From positions 1-41,739 of the forward strand of contig NZ_BNCG01000022.1 of NCBI RefSeq assembly GCF_014656355.1: a DNA stretch of 41,739 nucleotides. Direction: 5' to 3'. The translations under genes and the position numbers were made by a program. Each line of letters starts with the position of its first letter. Position 1 is the first letter of the stretch. Below, one piece after another: positions 16,053 to 25,152 of this stretch. A model generated the notes under the pieces. It was not told where the DNA came from and ran no database searches. It was given only the letters and a program-made list of their open reading frames with translations. The DNA comes from Camelimonas fluminis. GTDB lineage: Bacteria; Pseudomonadota; Alphaproteobacteria; Rhizobiales; Beijerinckiaceae.

Positions 16053-16543
16053 GCGGCGTCACCATCAAGGTCAACCTTGCCGGGTTTGAGAGCGTCGACG
16101 CGGCGCTTGCCCGTCTCAATCCGCTGCAAACCGGCACGCTGCTGGAGGCGCTGGCCCGTCTCATCCGCGAACAGACGGTTGACCGCCTGATCGCCGGCGG
16201 GCCGGCCCCCAATGGATCGGCCTGGAAGCCCAACCTCGAAGGCCGCACGCCGATCCTGCATCGCAGCGGCGCCCTGGCGCGCTCGATCGACTACACGGTC
16301 TCCGGCTCACAGGCGATCATCGGCTCTGGCCTGATCTATGCGCGTATCCATCAGCAGGGCGGCAAGATCACTGCGAAGAACGGCAAGGCCCTCAAGTTCT
16401 GGTGGCAGTCGGGCGGTCACGTCAATTTCGCCGTCGTCAAATCCGTCACCATGCCGGCTCGTCCGTATCTGGGCCTGAGCGCCTCAGATCGCGCCGAGCT
16501 GATCGCGGCCGCCGTTGGCCACATCAGGAGGCTGTTCGGATGA
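16049..16543 (+). CDS. Virion morphogenesis protein (Mu gpG-like)
   Basis: A 164-aa protein beginning at GTG in a GTGA overlap. It matches the phage virion morphogenesis family (Mu gpG/P2 gpS): LLEALARLIREQTVDRL, PNGSAWKPN, LHRSGALARSIDYTV and the C-terminal MPARPYLGLSASDRAE. These proteins join or complete the tail end at the head-tail interface. Length is normal. Confidence 0.92.
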   Translation: MSGVTIKVNLAGFESVDAALARLNPLQTGTLLEALARLIREQTVDRLIAGGPAPNGSAWKPNLEGRTPILHRSGALARSIDYTVSGSQAIIGSGLIYARIHQQGGKITAKNGKALKFWWQSGGHVNFAVVKSVTMPARPYLGLSASDRAELIAAAVGHIRRLFG

Positions 16544-17118
16544 GCCGGGTGGCGGAACTGATGATTGCGGTCGCCGGAGTGGTGCGTGGCGCCACCGACG
16601 ACACAGGACGGGTGTTTGATGACGACGCCGTGCGCGCCGAGCTCGACCGCTACGACCTGAGCACCCTACTGAAGGATTCAGCCCGAGCGCCGTTCGCCCG
16701 CATCTGCCTCTTGCGCGCCAAACCAGTGCGCGGCGCTGACGGCCGGCTGGCCCAGGACGTTTCGCTGGCCATCATCGTGGTCGCCGATCGCGAGGGCGCC
16801 GCGGATCCGGAGTTTTCGTCGGCCGACATCGCGGCGCTCCGGCTGGTCGACGCCTGCACGCTTGCCCTGATGCTCGCCCCCAACGTCGGGCTCGGCCGCA
16901 TCAGCGACGTCGATATCGGCGATGGCCTGGTCGCCGTGTCCGAACAGAGTAACGATCAGGGCATGGCCATCGCGATGCTGGAGGCCAAATGGCGGCTGCA
17001 TGACGCCTACCAGCCGAGCCCCCGCAAAGTCTGGGCGACAGCGCTCGATCCGGCCAGCAGCCAGCCCCAGACCGTGGTCATCAACGGCGTGGAATATCCA
17101 GTCGGGGGCCAGCCATGA
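16540..17118 (+). CDS. Mu gp37-like protein (DUF1834)
   Basis: A 192-aa protein; ATG 16540 overlaps the upstream stop, and the longer in-frame extension lies inside the G gene. It has the DUF1834/gp37 layout with VAELMIAVAGVVR, a central hydrophobic beta region and a C-terminal VEYPVGG. It is the last Mu-type gene; the next gene starts the P2-type tail module and overlaps it by four bases. Function in the joint is inferred from position. Confidence 0.75.
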   Translation: MSRVAELMIAVAGVVRGATDDTGRVFDDDAVRAELDRYDLSTLLKDSARAPFARICLLRAKPVRGADGRLAQDVSLAIIVVADREGAADPEFSSADIAALRLVDACTLALMLAPNVGLGRISDVDIGDGLVAVSEQSNDQGMAIAMLEAKWRLHDAYQPSPRKVWATALDPASSQPQTVVINGVEYPVGGQP

Positions 17119-17675
17119 ACGTCTGGGACGAGGTTCGCGAGCTGCGGAAGATGATCTCCACCCTGGATCGCAAGGTGGCAACGATGTTCATGACGGGCAC
17201 CGTCGACAAGACGGAAGGCAGCAAGGGCCGCGTGCTGTTCGATGATCAGGGCGCGGATGGCCAGCCCTTCCGCTCGCCATTGCTGTCGCAGGCGACGCCG
17301 TCCGGACAGAAGGGCGGCGGCACGTCCACCTTTCGGAAGCTGGGTCAGGGCGAGCCGGTTGTTGTCCTGTCGCCAGGCGGCGAGCTTGGCGAGCATTCGC
17401 GGATCCTGCCCTGGGGGCCGGTGAAGGAGCATCCGTCGCCCGGAAAAGCGGAGGAAGACGGCGAGGTCCACACAATCGGCCCCCTGAAGCTCCGTGTTGT
17501 CGGCGACGCCGTCGAGCTGCTCGCCGGCACGCTCAACATCACCGCCAACGTCACCATCACCGGCAATCTCGAAAACACCGGATCCCTGAAAAACAACAAC
17601 GTCGACGTCGGCTCGACCCATGTCCACCCCGGCGTCATGCGCGGCGGCGCGAATACCGACCCGCCGAAGAAGTGA
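17115..17675 (+). CDS. Baseplate spike protein V (P2 gpV / Mu gp45-like)
   Basis: A 186-aa central spike subunit. An N-terminal helix and OB-like domain (KVATMFMTGTVDKTEGSKGR) are followed by a beta-helix region (LNITANVTITGNLENTGSL). The end, STHVHPGVMRGG, has the His-x-His iron-binding apex typical of phage piercing tips. The trimer would puncture the outer membrane. It opens the tail operon in the P2 order V-W-J-I. Confidence 0.93.
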   Translation: MNVWDEVRELRKMISTLDRKVATMFMTGTVDKTEGSKGRVLFDDQGADGQPFRSPLLSQATPSGQKGGGTSTFRKLGQGEPVVVLSPGGELGEHSRILPWGPVKEHPSPGKAEEDGEVHTIGPLKLRVVGDAVELLAGTLNITANVTITGNLENTGSLKNNNVDVGSTHVHPGVMRGGANTDPPKK

Positions 17676-17684
17676 GGAGCAACC

Positions 17685-17885
17685 ATGTCCGCAATCGAAC
17701 GCAAACCCTACAAGGTCACCGACAAGGCGGGCTTCTGGGTCGCCGGTCAGAAGCTCCCGACCGACAAGGGAGAGGACGGCATCCCGAAGCCCCGCGTCGG
17801 CTATGTGCTGCACCTGACCGAAGACGAGGCCAAACACGAGCTGGCCGCCGGCGTCATCGAGCCGGGCGCCAGCGCCGGGGCCTGA
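17685..17885 (+). CDS. Small tail-region phage protein, unknown
   Basis: A 66-aa protein with GAGGAG upstream of its ATG. The sequence (VTDKAGFWVAGQKLPTDKG, VLHLTEDEAKHELAAGVIEP) resembles small proteins often found beside baseplate genes in alphaproteobacterial phages, with a carboxy-terminal helix that begins in an LTEDEA cap. Its role is not known. Confidence 0.75.
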   Translation: MSAIERKPYKVTDKAGFWVAGQKLPTDKGEDGIPKPRVGYVLHLTEDEAKHELAAGVIEPGASAGA

Positions 17886-17901
17886 TGTCATGCGGGTGGG
17901 G

Positions 17902-18288
17902 ATGAACAGGCATACGGGCGGGCGGATCACCGGCTGGGACCACTGCGTCCAGTGCATTGAGGTGATCCTGCTGACCCGCATTGGCTGGCGCGTCATGCGC
18001 CGGCACTTTGGCTCGCTTGTCCCCGAGCTGCAGGATCGCAACGCCACGCCGATGACGATCATGCAGACCTATGCGGCCATTGCCGAGGCGCTGCGCCGCT
18101 GGGAGCCGGGCTTCCGCCTGCAGACGATCCAGCTGACGCGCAGCGGGGCCGATGGCGTGTTCGTTTTCGAGATGAGCGGCCTGTTCTTCCCGCGCGGCCA
18201 CCTGGGCGATTATTCGGTTTCCGAGGCGAAAACCCTCGCCCTGGGCGCCAACGACAATAACAGCGGCGTCAGGGTGGTTGCGGCATGA
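17902..18288 (+). CDS. Baseplate assembly protein W (GPW/gp25 family)
   Basis: A gp25-like baseplate protein of 128 aa. Family features are NRHTGGRITGWDHCVQCIEV, LTRIGWRVMRRHFGS and the RWEPGFRL segment. It forms part of the inner baseplate that triggers sheath contraction. An in-frame ATG at 17890 exists, but ATG 17902 follows GGGTGGGG and matches the usual family start. It overlaps the J gene by ATGA. Confidence 0.92.
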   Translation: MNRHTGGRITGWDHCVQCIEVILLTRIGWRVMRRHFGSLVPELQDRNATPMTIMQTYAAIAEALRRWEPGFRLQTIQLTRSGADGVFVFEMSGLFFPRGHLGDYSVSEAKTLALGANDNNSGVRVVAA

Positions 18289-19154
18289 GCATTGCAGGCT
18301 TCGACCTTTCGACATTACCGCCGCCCCAGACGATCGAGGAGTTCGACGCCGAAGCTATCCTCGCCGAGATCGCGGCCGACGCCATCGCGCGCGCCGACCT
18401 CAACGGCGTCAATCTGCGCGGGATCATCACCCACGAGGCCGAGCCCATGCGGTATCTCGCTGAGGCATGCGCCACGCGGGAAATGCGTTTGCGCGGGCGG
18501 ATCAACGACGCATATCGCGCCAACCTCATCCTGTTCGCCAGGGGCAGTGACCTCGACCATCAGGCGGCGTTTTATGACAGCGTGCGCTTGCCTGGCGAGG
18601 ATGACGAGCGATTCCGCTGGCGCATCATCCTCGCCATTCAGGGGCGCTCCCCCGGCGGCACCGCGCCGCGCTACAAGTCGGTTGTGCTGGCGACATCGCT
18701 GCGCGTCGCCGACGCCATTGTCTGGCGGGTTGGCCTCAGCCCGCTGATCCGTATTGCCGTATACGCGGCAGACAACGGTGGCGTCGCGGATCCTGCGCTT
18801 CTGCAACTCGTGTACGACGCCGTTCATGCCGATCCGGTGATCATGGTCAATGACACCATTGAGGTGGTCCCAGCCGTGTTCACCGTGCGCGATATCCACG
18901 CGCGCCTTTGGCTGTTGCCCGACACATCGGCCGCTATCGCCACCGCCGCGCCAACCCTGCTGCGCAACGCCTGGGATCGCGAGACCGGCCTCGGATTCGA
19001 CCTGACCCGCTCGTGGATCAACGGTCGCCTGATGGCCTTGGGCGGCCTGCATTCGGTTGAGGTCATCACCCCGGCTGTCGACATCGAAGCCCCCGAGGAA
19101 CAGGCAATCTCGCTGGGCCAGATCCAGATCGAGATTGCTGGGCGGAGGCGCTGA
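18285..19154 (+). CDS. Baseplate assembly protein J (P2 gpJ / Mu gp47)
   Basis: A 289-aa Baseplate_J protein, the wedge component at the baseplate edge. Recognised stretches are RANLILFARGSDLDHQAAFY, LPGEDDERFRWRI, the GTAPRYKSVVLA region and the C-terminal SVEVITPAVDI. Start and stop overlap both neighbours. Length is typical of P2-type J. Confidence 0.93.
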   Translation: MSIAGFDLSTLPPPQTIEEFDAEAILAEIAADAIARADLNGVNLRGIITHEAEPMRYLAEACATREMRLRGRINDAYRANLILFARGSDLDHQAAFYDSVRLPGEDDERFRWRIILAIQGRSPGGTAPRYKSVVLATSLRVADAIVWRVGLSPLIRIAVYAADNGGVADPALLQLVYDAVHADPVIMVNDTIEVVPAVFTVRDIHARLWLLPDTSAAIATAAPTLLRNAWDRETGLGFDLTRSWINGRLMALGGLHSVEVITPAVDIEAPEEQAISLGQIQIEIAGRRR

Positions 19155-20269
19155 TGACCACAATCATCGCGCCCGAGATTTCAACGCTCATTGATCTGGA
19201 TCTTGAGCAGGCTTTAAGGCCCGATAAACAGCCTCTTGAAGATGCTGTTACCCGCCTGCGCGGCGTCAAGCTGATCAACCAGCCGCCCTCGCTGTTGCCC
19301 TGGCTGGTGCTGGACTACGGCCTTAGCGAGCTCACGCCCTACGTCCCCAACCTCTATGACCTGATCGCGCAGGGGCCGCGCTGGCAGCGTCTGCGGGGCA
19401 CGCCGGCGGCTGTCGCCATGGGCCTTGGCTGGGTCGGATACGCGGCCGCCATCGAGCATTTCCCGTGGTACCGGGCGCACTGGAACTGGAACCATCTGGC
19501 GCTCACCCGCGTGCGGGATAGCGAGGCAGATCTGCCGGCGATCGAAGGCATCACCCAGCTATCCTTTCCGTTGCGCTCCGTGATGTGGCGGGGGTTCTCG
19601 GGCTACGACGTCCGGGCCATGGAATACAGCCGCCATCGCTGGTCCCAGAGCCGCTACAGCAGCCATTCCGGCGTCCGCATCGGCGGTCAGGCGAAGTGGT
19701 CGTTCGGCCGGCGCTATGAATCGGATCACACCCTGACCGGGGCGGAGCTGCAGGCGCTGGGCGTCTGGCTGGCGCCGGTCGACGATGAGCCGCTGACCTG
19801 GAGCGACGTGCCGTGGGGCGATGTGCCCTGGACGTCCAGCGCCATCGTCGCCCGGTCTGTCGCCATGCTCGATGCGCTGCACCCCGAAATGGAGGCAGCG
19901 CCGGGCTGGGCCGTGTTTCGCGACGCCGCCGGCGACATCATCGGCTATCGCCGCCTGCGCGCGCGCCATGCCGTGGCGCCGGCGATGACTGGCCCATACC
20001 GGATCGGCGGCACGCCCTACGCCCTGCAGGCGTCGCAAGCGACCCAGATCTATGTCGAGGCCATGACCGATTTCGGCGACGGCAACGGGCAAACGGCCGC
20101 CAGCGTCGCCTTCGTGCTCGCGGCGCAGCCGTTGCCGCCGCACAAGCCCGGCGCGCTCTGGCTTCCGGCCGGCGCCATCGCCGCCGCGCCCGAGGTCGGC
20201 TCCCAGCCCGTCAATATTCCCTTTGGCCGGACCGTGCGTGAGCGCGTCTGCGCCATCCTGCGTTTCTGA
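19154..20269 (+). CDS. Tail protein I (P2 gpI-like), extended
   Basis: A 371-aa protein. The first 110 residues match tail protein I (LPWLVLDYGLSELTPYVPN, RWQRLRGTPAAVAMGLGWVG), which joins J to the tail fibre. The remainder (WRGFSGYDVRAMEYSRHRWS and on) is an extension much longer than P2 gpI, with Trp/Tyr-rich beta segments that may act as fibre attachment or receptor-facing structure (inference). This longer form is common in alphaproteobacterial relatives. Confidence 0.85.
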   Translation: MTTIIAPEISTLIDLDLEQALRPDKQPLEDAVTRLRGVKLINQPPSLLPWLVLDYGLSELTPYVPNLYDLIAQGPRWQRLRGTPAAVAMGLGWVGYAAAIEHFPWYRAHWNWNHLALTRVRDSEADLPAIEGITQLSFPLRSVMWRGFSGYDVRAMEYSRHRWSQSRYSSHSGVRIGGQAKWSFGRRYESDHTLTGAELQALGVWLAPVDDEPLTWSDVPWGDVPWTSSAIVARSVAMLDALHPEMEAAPGWAVFRDAAGDIIGYRRLRARHAVAPAMTGPYRIGGTPYALQASQATQIYVEAMTDFGDGNGQTAASVAFVLAAQPLPPHKPGALWLPAGAIAAAPEVGSQPVNIPFGRTVRERVCAILRF

Positions 20270-20277
20270 GGTTGAGC

Positions 20278-23200
20278 ATGGCTTACGAGCATCCGTCAGG
20301 CATCCCCGGGGCATACAGCCGGGCGGCGGCGCGGCCCAGCGACACGGCCGTGGTGTTCGCCGAGGGTGAGTTTGCCCAGGCCACGGACCACAACGACGCC
20401 CACGCCATCCAGCGCCAGCGCACCCAGCGCGTCGGCAATATGGTGGCCAAGGATGGCGACCGGCTGTCGGGCGCCGACATTCAGATCACGCTGGCCGTTG
20501 CCGGCGATCCGCCGGTGCTGGTGGAGCCGATGCGCGGTGACCTCGCCTTGGCGGCCGGTCGCATCTATGTCGCCGGCGACGTGCGGGACGTCGCTGCAGC
20601 AACGTTTGCGGATGTGGCGCTGGCGGGCGAAATCACGGTCGGCGTGCGGCTGGTGCGGGACATCGTGACGGCCGCCGATGATCCGTTGCTGCTGGGATTG
20701 CACCCAGGCACAGAGGCAGAGGGCGAAATCGGCTCCGCCCGCGAGGTCGAACATATCGCCTGGGCTCTGCCCGGTGACGGTCAGCCGGGAGAATATTATC
20801 CGGTCTACACCGTCCTGCATGGCGCGGTGATCGACCAGACGCCGCCGCCGGCGCTGTCAGGCGTCCTCAACACCATCGCGCTCTACGATCGCGACGTGAA
20901 CGGCAACTACATCGTCGACGGCTGTCAGGTGCTGGCGCTGGGCAATACCGGGGCTGGTCAGGCGTTTTCGATCGCCGCCGGCACCGCCAACATCCAGGGA
21001 CATAAGCGCATCCGCGAGGCGGCGATCCGGCATACCGAGCCGGAGACACCGGATCTGGAGGCCATCACCGCCGAGCCGCATGTGTTCGCCGGGCCGGACG
21101 GCGGCGAGGCCATTATCACCGTGTCGCGTCCGCCGATCGCCGCCGTGGGACAGGTTGTGCTCGTGAGACGGGCCACCGCCACGGTGACGCGGGGCGTCAT
21201 CGCTGGCGGCGCCGATGCCCTGCCGCATGCCGCCGTGGTCGAGATCGAGAGCGTCAAACAGGGCGCGACCACCTATGTCGCCGGCACGGACTATCTGCTG
21301 GTCGCCGACAATGTCTCCTGGTCGCCAGCCGGCGCGGAGCCAGTGGGATCGTCGACCTACAGCGTCACCTATCTCTACAACGCCCTGGTCGCGCCGATCG
21401 AAGTCACCGCCAGCACGGTCAAGGTGGCCGGCGGCGTCAACGGTCGGGCGGCGCTGGTCTCCTACACCAGCAAGATGCCGCGCATCGACATCCTGTGTCT
21501 CGATGCTTCCGGGCGACCTGTCTATGTCAAAGGTATTCCGGCCCGCCAGGGCGGTCTCGCGCCCCAGCCGCCGGCGACGCTGCTCAAGCTGGCTGAGATC
21601 ACCAACAACTGGGTGTCGACGCCGACAGTCAGGAGCAACGGCACGCGCTCCCTCAGCCAGGACATGCTGAACCGCATCGCCAACAAGCTGCTCGACGTCA
21701 TCGACACTTTCGACCGGTCCGAAGCCCAGCGCGATATCCAGAGCCGCGCCGGCGTCGCCACGCGCGGCATCTTCACCGACATGTTCGTCGATGACTTCTA
21801 CAGGGATCAGGGCGAGCCACAGACGGCCGCGATCAATCGCGGCGTGCTGATGCTGGCGATCGACAGCGTGCTGGTCGTTCGCGCCGGCAGCGTGACAGAA
21901 ACCCTGCCATGGGTTCCGGAAGTCGTGATCCGCCAGGACAAGGCCACCTCGGCCATGCGGATCAACCCGTACGACAACTACGCGATCATGCCCGGCGCGC
22001 TGCGCCTGGAGCCGCCGACCGACTACTGGACCGAGAGCGTCACCCAGTGGACGTCGCCGGTGACCATGGAGTTCTCGGCCGCGCCCAACCAGCCGCCGGG
22101 ATCCACCGGCTTTGATGAGGTGGCCTCTCGCAACCAGACGGCGGCGCAGGTGATGCGCCAGATCAACGTCACCGCCACCATTGACGGCTTCGCGGCCGGC
22201 GAAAACCTCAAGACGCTGACCATGGACGGCGTCAGTATCAAGCCGCCGGGCGTGCAGACGGCCGACGCCAACGGCCGCATCGTCGTGACGTACCAGATCC
22301 CGGCAGGCATGCCGGTTGGCCGCCGTCTGGTGCGGGCCGAGGGAATGGCCGACAGCTATGCCGAAGCGATCTATGTCGGCGAAGGCATCATCGACACCAC
22401 GGTGATGCGCCGCGTCACCCTGGTGGCGCAGGCTGCGCCGATCCCGGTCATCAACGTCATCAACAACACCACGGTGATCAACAACATCACCGAGGTCATC
22501 AACGTGACGCAGCCTGTGGTCGCGCCGTTCCCGTTCGGGATCGACCCGCTCGCCTGCAGTTTCACGCTTGTTGAGGCGCGCTGCCTGGTTGGCGTCCGGC
22601 TCAAGGCCGATGCGGTCGGGGATCCGAACAAGCCGGTCCGCATTCAGTTGGCGACCGTTGAGAACGGCTGGCCGACCAACGTGGTGTTGGCGGATACGCT
22701 TGTCTCGATGATCGGCGTTGCGCCGGGCGACGTCATCACCGCCTGGTTCGCCGCGCCAGTATTTGTGGCGGCGGGCCGTGAGTATTGCTGGGTGGCGCTG
22801 ACGACCGATTCCGAGCACGCCATATCCATCGCCCGCCTTGGCGAGGTCGACGCCGCAACCCAGCAGCGCGTCGCCTCCCAGCCCTATACCGTCGGCGTTC
22901 TGTTCTCTTCGGCGAACCGTCAGACATGGACAGCGCACCAGGATGCAGATCCGTGGTTCGAACTGCTGGCGGCGAAGTTCACCGCGACCAGCCGGGCAAT
23001 CGATCTGTGGGAGGGCGATCTCGACCAGGTGTCGGATCTGCTGGTGCGCGGAGCGATCGAGATCCCGACAGCCGACGCAGGTTGCCGCTACGAGCTGGTA
23101 CGCGCCAACGGCGATGTTATCCCGCTCGCGCCCGGCCAGACGTGGGAAGCCCGCGAATACGTCACTGAGCACGTCAAGTTGCGGGCGGTGCTCACGGGCA

Positions 23201-23553
23201 ACGAGCGGATTTCGCCGGTGCTCTATCCCGGCACCGCCATCATTGGCGGTCGCATCCGTGCCTCTGGCGACTACGTCTCCCGTCTGTTCGCGATGGGCAA
23301 CCCTGTCCAGGTGCGCGGCGTCATGTCCACGCTGCTGCCCGCCGGCTCGTCCCTGACCGTCGAAGTCGACAACGGCGCCGGCGTCTGGTCGCCGCTGGAT
23401 CCTGATGGCGGCGAGGTGCTGGGCGGAGGCTGGTCCGACGCCCTGTATCGCCGCGGCGCCCACACGGCCGCGCAGGGCCGCGTCCGTCTGACGCTCACCG
23501 GCGGCCCCGCCGCACGTCCATCTGTCGCCCGCCTGCGGGCCGCGTCTATCTGA
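20278..23553 (+). CDS. Large tail protein with DUF4815 domain
   Basis: A 1091-aa protein, the largest in the window, matching DUF4815 in its first 600 residues (AVVFAEGEFAQATDHNDAHA, VSYTSKMPRIDILCLD, QDMLNRIANKLLDVIDTFDR). Around residues 720-745 it has an Ile/Asn/Thr/Val repeat (PVINVINNTTVINN, then ITEVINVTQ), typical of a trimeric fibrous stalk. The C-terminal 350 residues are beta-rich and may bind carbohydrate. ATG 20278 is preferred over TTG 20272. It lies between I and the fibre, in place of P2 gpH, so it is likely the proximal fibre or baseplate rim. Confidence 0.8.
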   Translation: MAYEHPSGIPGAYSRAAARPSDTAVVFAEGEFAQATDHNDAHAIQRQRTQRVGNMVAKDGDRLSGADIQITLAVAGDPPVLVEPMRGDLALAAGRIYVAGDVRDVAAATFADVALAGEITVGVRLVRDIVTAADDPLLLGLHPGTEAEGEIGSAREVEHIAWALPGDGQPGEYYPVYTVLHGAVIDQTPPPALSGVLNTIALYDRDVNGNYIVDGCQVLALGNTGAGQAFSIAAGTANIQGHKRIREAAIRHTEPETPDLEAITAEPHVFAGPDGGEAIITVSRPPIAAVGQVVLVRRATATVTRGVIAGGADALPHAAVVEIESVKQGATTYVAGTDYLLVADNVSWSPAGAEPVGSSTYSVTYLYNALVAPIEVTASTVKVAGGVNGRAALVSYTSKMPRIDILCLDASGRPVYVKGIPARQGGLAPQPPATLLKLAEITNNWVSTPTVRSNGTRSLSQDMLNRIANKLLDVIDTFDRSEAQRDIQSRAGVATRGIFTDMFVDDFYRDQGEPQTAAINRGVLMLAIDSVLVVRAGSVTETLPWVPEVVIRQDKATSAMRINPYDNYAIMPGALRLEPPTDYWTESVTQWTSPVTMEFSAAPNQPPGSTGFDEVASRNQTAAQVMRQINVTATIDGFAAGENLKTLTMDGVSIKPPGVQTADANGRIVVTYQIPAGMPVGRRLVRAEGMADSYAEAIYVGEGIIDTTVMRRVTLVAQAAPIPVINVINNTTVINNITEVINVTQPVVAPFPFGIDPLACSFTLVEARCLVGVRLKADAVGDPNKPVRIQLATVENGWPTNVVLADTLVSMIGVAPGDVITAWFAAPVFVAAGREYCWVALTTDSEHAISIARLGEVDAATQQRVASQPYTVGVLFSSANRQTWTAHQDADPWFELLAAKFTATSRAIDLWEGDLDQVSDLLVRGAIEIPTADAGCRYELVRANGDVIPLAPGQTWEAREYVTEHVKLRAVLTGNERISPVLYPGTAIIGGRIRASGDYVSRLFAMGNPVQVRGVMSTLLPAGSSLTVEVDNGAGVWSPLDPDGGEVLGGGWSDALYRRGAHTAAQGRVRLTLTGGPAARPSVARLRAASI

Positions 23554-23563
23554 GGGGCCTGAG

Positions 23564-24637
23564 ATGGCTGCAGTCGTCGACAACCGCACGCCCAACTATG
23601 ACATCCCGCTCCCGAATGCGGACAACTGGCTGTCGGAGGATGTGATCCGCCTGGCGCAGGCGATCACGGCATTTGACCAGCTGATCAAGACCGCCAACGA
23701 CAATATCGCGGCCCGCGCGCTCCTCGACCATGCCCACCAGATTTCTGAGATCACTGGGCTGACCGACGTGCTCGCGCAAAAGGCTGCGTACGATCACGTC
23801 CACGCCCTGGCGGCGCTGTCGGACGTCGACGTCAGCATCATCACGGTCGGGCAGTATTTGAGGTGGAACGGCGCAAAGTGGGTCCCCGGCGTGGTGTCGG
23901 CCGATGACATCAAGGCCGGCGTGATTGACCCGGCGCGCCTGCCATCGATCGCCATCACCGACACATACGTGGTGGCGTCGCAGGCGCAGATGCTCGTCCT
24001 CGATGTCCAGAAGGGCGACATCGCTGTCCGGACCGACCTCAACAGGTCTTACATCTGCTCGGGCACTAACCCGGCGTTGCTGACGTCATGGACTGAGTTG
24101 CTGACGCCCACGGATGCGGTGTTGTCTGTGGCTGGTCTCACGGGCGCGATTACGGCTTCGGCGCTGCGCACCGCGATTGCCACGGCAACGGGCATTGCGC
24201 TGATGACTGCCGCCAATGCGGCGGCGGCTCAAGATGCAATTGGGGCGACCGCGACTGGCAAGTCTCTTATCACGGCCGCAGATGCTGCTGCGGTGCGTGG
24301 TATCGCGGGGGCCACGTATCTCGGTGGCGCCCTTATGACCGCCGATACCCCAGCCGCAGCCCGGGCGGCTATCGACTTTAACGCTGGAGCGGCGGCGCTG
24401 TCGTTTAATGTGATCGGCAGTCTCTTGATCGCGAGTACAGACACCCCCGCATCGGCTGGGGACCTTATCGCTGGATCAAGCCTAACGATAGCGGCAATTA
24501 CAGGGACATCATCTGGTAGTCCGGCGACGTATTGGTTCACGGCTTCCGGCGCGACAGGGACGTGGCGTTGCGTTGGCTGGGGAGCCGGCGCCGTAGGAGT
24601 GCGGTACGGAGCAACTTTGTGGCAGAGGGTATCGTAA
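23564..24637 (+). CDS. Tail fibre protein
   Basis: A 357-aa fibre. It starts with NYDIPLPNADNWLSEDVIRL, a baseplate-attachment-like beginning common in alphaproteobacterial phage fibres, and HAHQI/HVHAL metal-binding-like motifs follow. Residues about 195-275 contain several degenerate 24-residue repeats of the type ATGxxLxTAAxAAAAxxAIGA, a trimeric shaft pattern. The C-terminal SLTIAAITGTSSGSPA...GTWRCVGW domain is probably the receptor-binding tip. TGAGGGG lies upstream of ATG 23564. Confidence 0.85.
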   Translation: MAAVVDNRTPNYDIPLPNADNWLSEDVIRLAQAITAFDQLIKTANDNIAARALLDHAHQISEITGLTDVLAQKAAYDHVHALAALSDVDVSIITVGQYLRWNGAKWVPGVVSADDIKAGVIDPARLPSIAITDTYVVASQAQMLVLDVQKGDIAVRTDLNRSYICSGTNPALLTSWTELLTPTDAVLSVAGLTGAITASALRTAIATATGIALMTAANAAAAQDAIGATATGKSLITAADAAAVRGIAGATYLGGALMTADTPAAARAAIDFNAGAAALSFNVIGSLLIASTDTPASAGDLIAGSSLTIAAITGTSSGSPATYWFTASGATGTWRCVGWGAGAVGVRYGATLWQRVS

Positions 24638-25152
24638 TGTCTGATACAATAGTCCGTAACCCGGCGTACAACGCGGTTGGCGGCATAGACTGCGAGATCA
24701 ATCATCCCACGCTGGGCTGGATACCGTTCTCGGCCAGCGCGGATGATCCAGAGGTCCATGGCCGCGCCATCCACGCGACTGCACAGGCCATGGGGCCAGC
24801 GCCATATGTGCCGCCACCGCCACCGCCACCGCCACCGCCGACCATAGCCGACATCTCCCGGCAGCAGTGCGCCATGCGCATGTGCCAGATGGGGCTGATC
24901 GGGCCGGAGGATATGGTGGCGATGGCGCAGTCAGGTACGCCCCCGGCGATGGTCGAAAACATGCTGGGAGCCATGCCGGAGCCAGATCAGAGTTTCGCCC
25001 GGGCAGCATTTGCGAAGAACACCTACAGCCGGAAAGACCCGTTGCTGGTTCTGATGATGACGGGACAGCCGGTGCCGGTCCCAGGCGGCGATCCACGCCC
25101 GGCAACGGCTGACGATATAGATCAGTTTTTCAGGGATGCGGCGCTGCTTTAA
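24637..25152 (+). CDS. Tail fibre assembly-like protein with polyproline tract
   Basis: A 171-aa protein beginning in a TAATG overlap with the fibre. The N-terminal half (NPAYNAVGGIDCEINHPTLG, WIPFSASADDPEVHGR) is the small module commonly found in fibre-associated proteins. Ten consecutive prolines follow at residues 59-68. The C-terminal half is helical (ISRQQCAMRMCQMGLIGPED). By position it corresponds to P2 gpG, the fibre chaperone, but homology to gpG is not evident. Confidence 0.7.
   Translation: MSDTIVRNPAYNAVGGIDCEINHPTLGWIPFSASADDPEVHGRAIHATAQAMGPAPYVPPPPPPPPPPTIADISRQQCAMRMCQMGLIGPEDMVAMAQSGTPPAMVENMLGAMPEPDQSFARAAFAKNTYSRKDPLLVLMMTGQPVPVPGGDPRPATADDIDQFFRDAALL
24811..24840 (+). 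repeat. Hexanucleotide microsatellite encoding polyproline
   Basis: Thirty bases built on the six-base unit CCGCCA encode ten prolines in the fibre-associated protein. Loss or gain of one unit would keep the frame and change the linker by two prolines. Confidence 0.9.

Noticed and set aside
20857-23595. A 912-codon open frame on the minus strand
   Set aside because: It lies wholly antisense to the DUF4815 tail gene, has Arg/His/Asp-rich random composition and no family features; such mirror frames are usual at this GC content.
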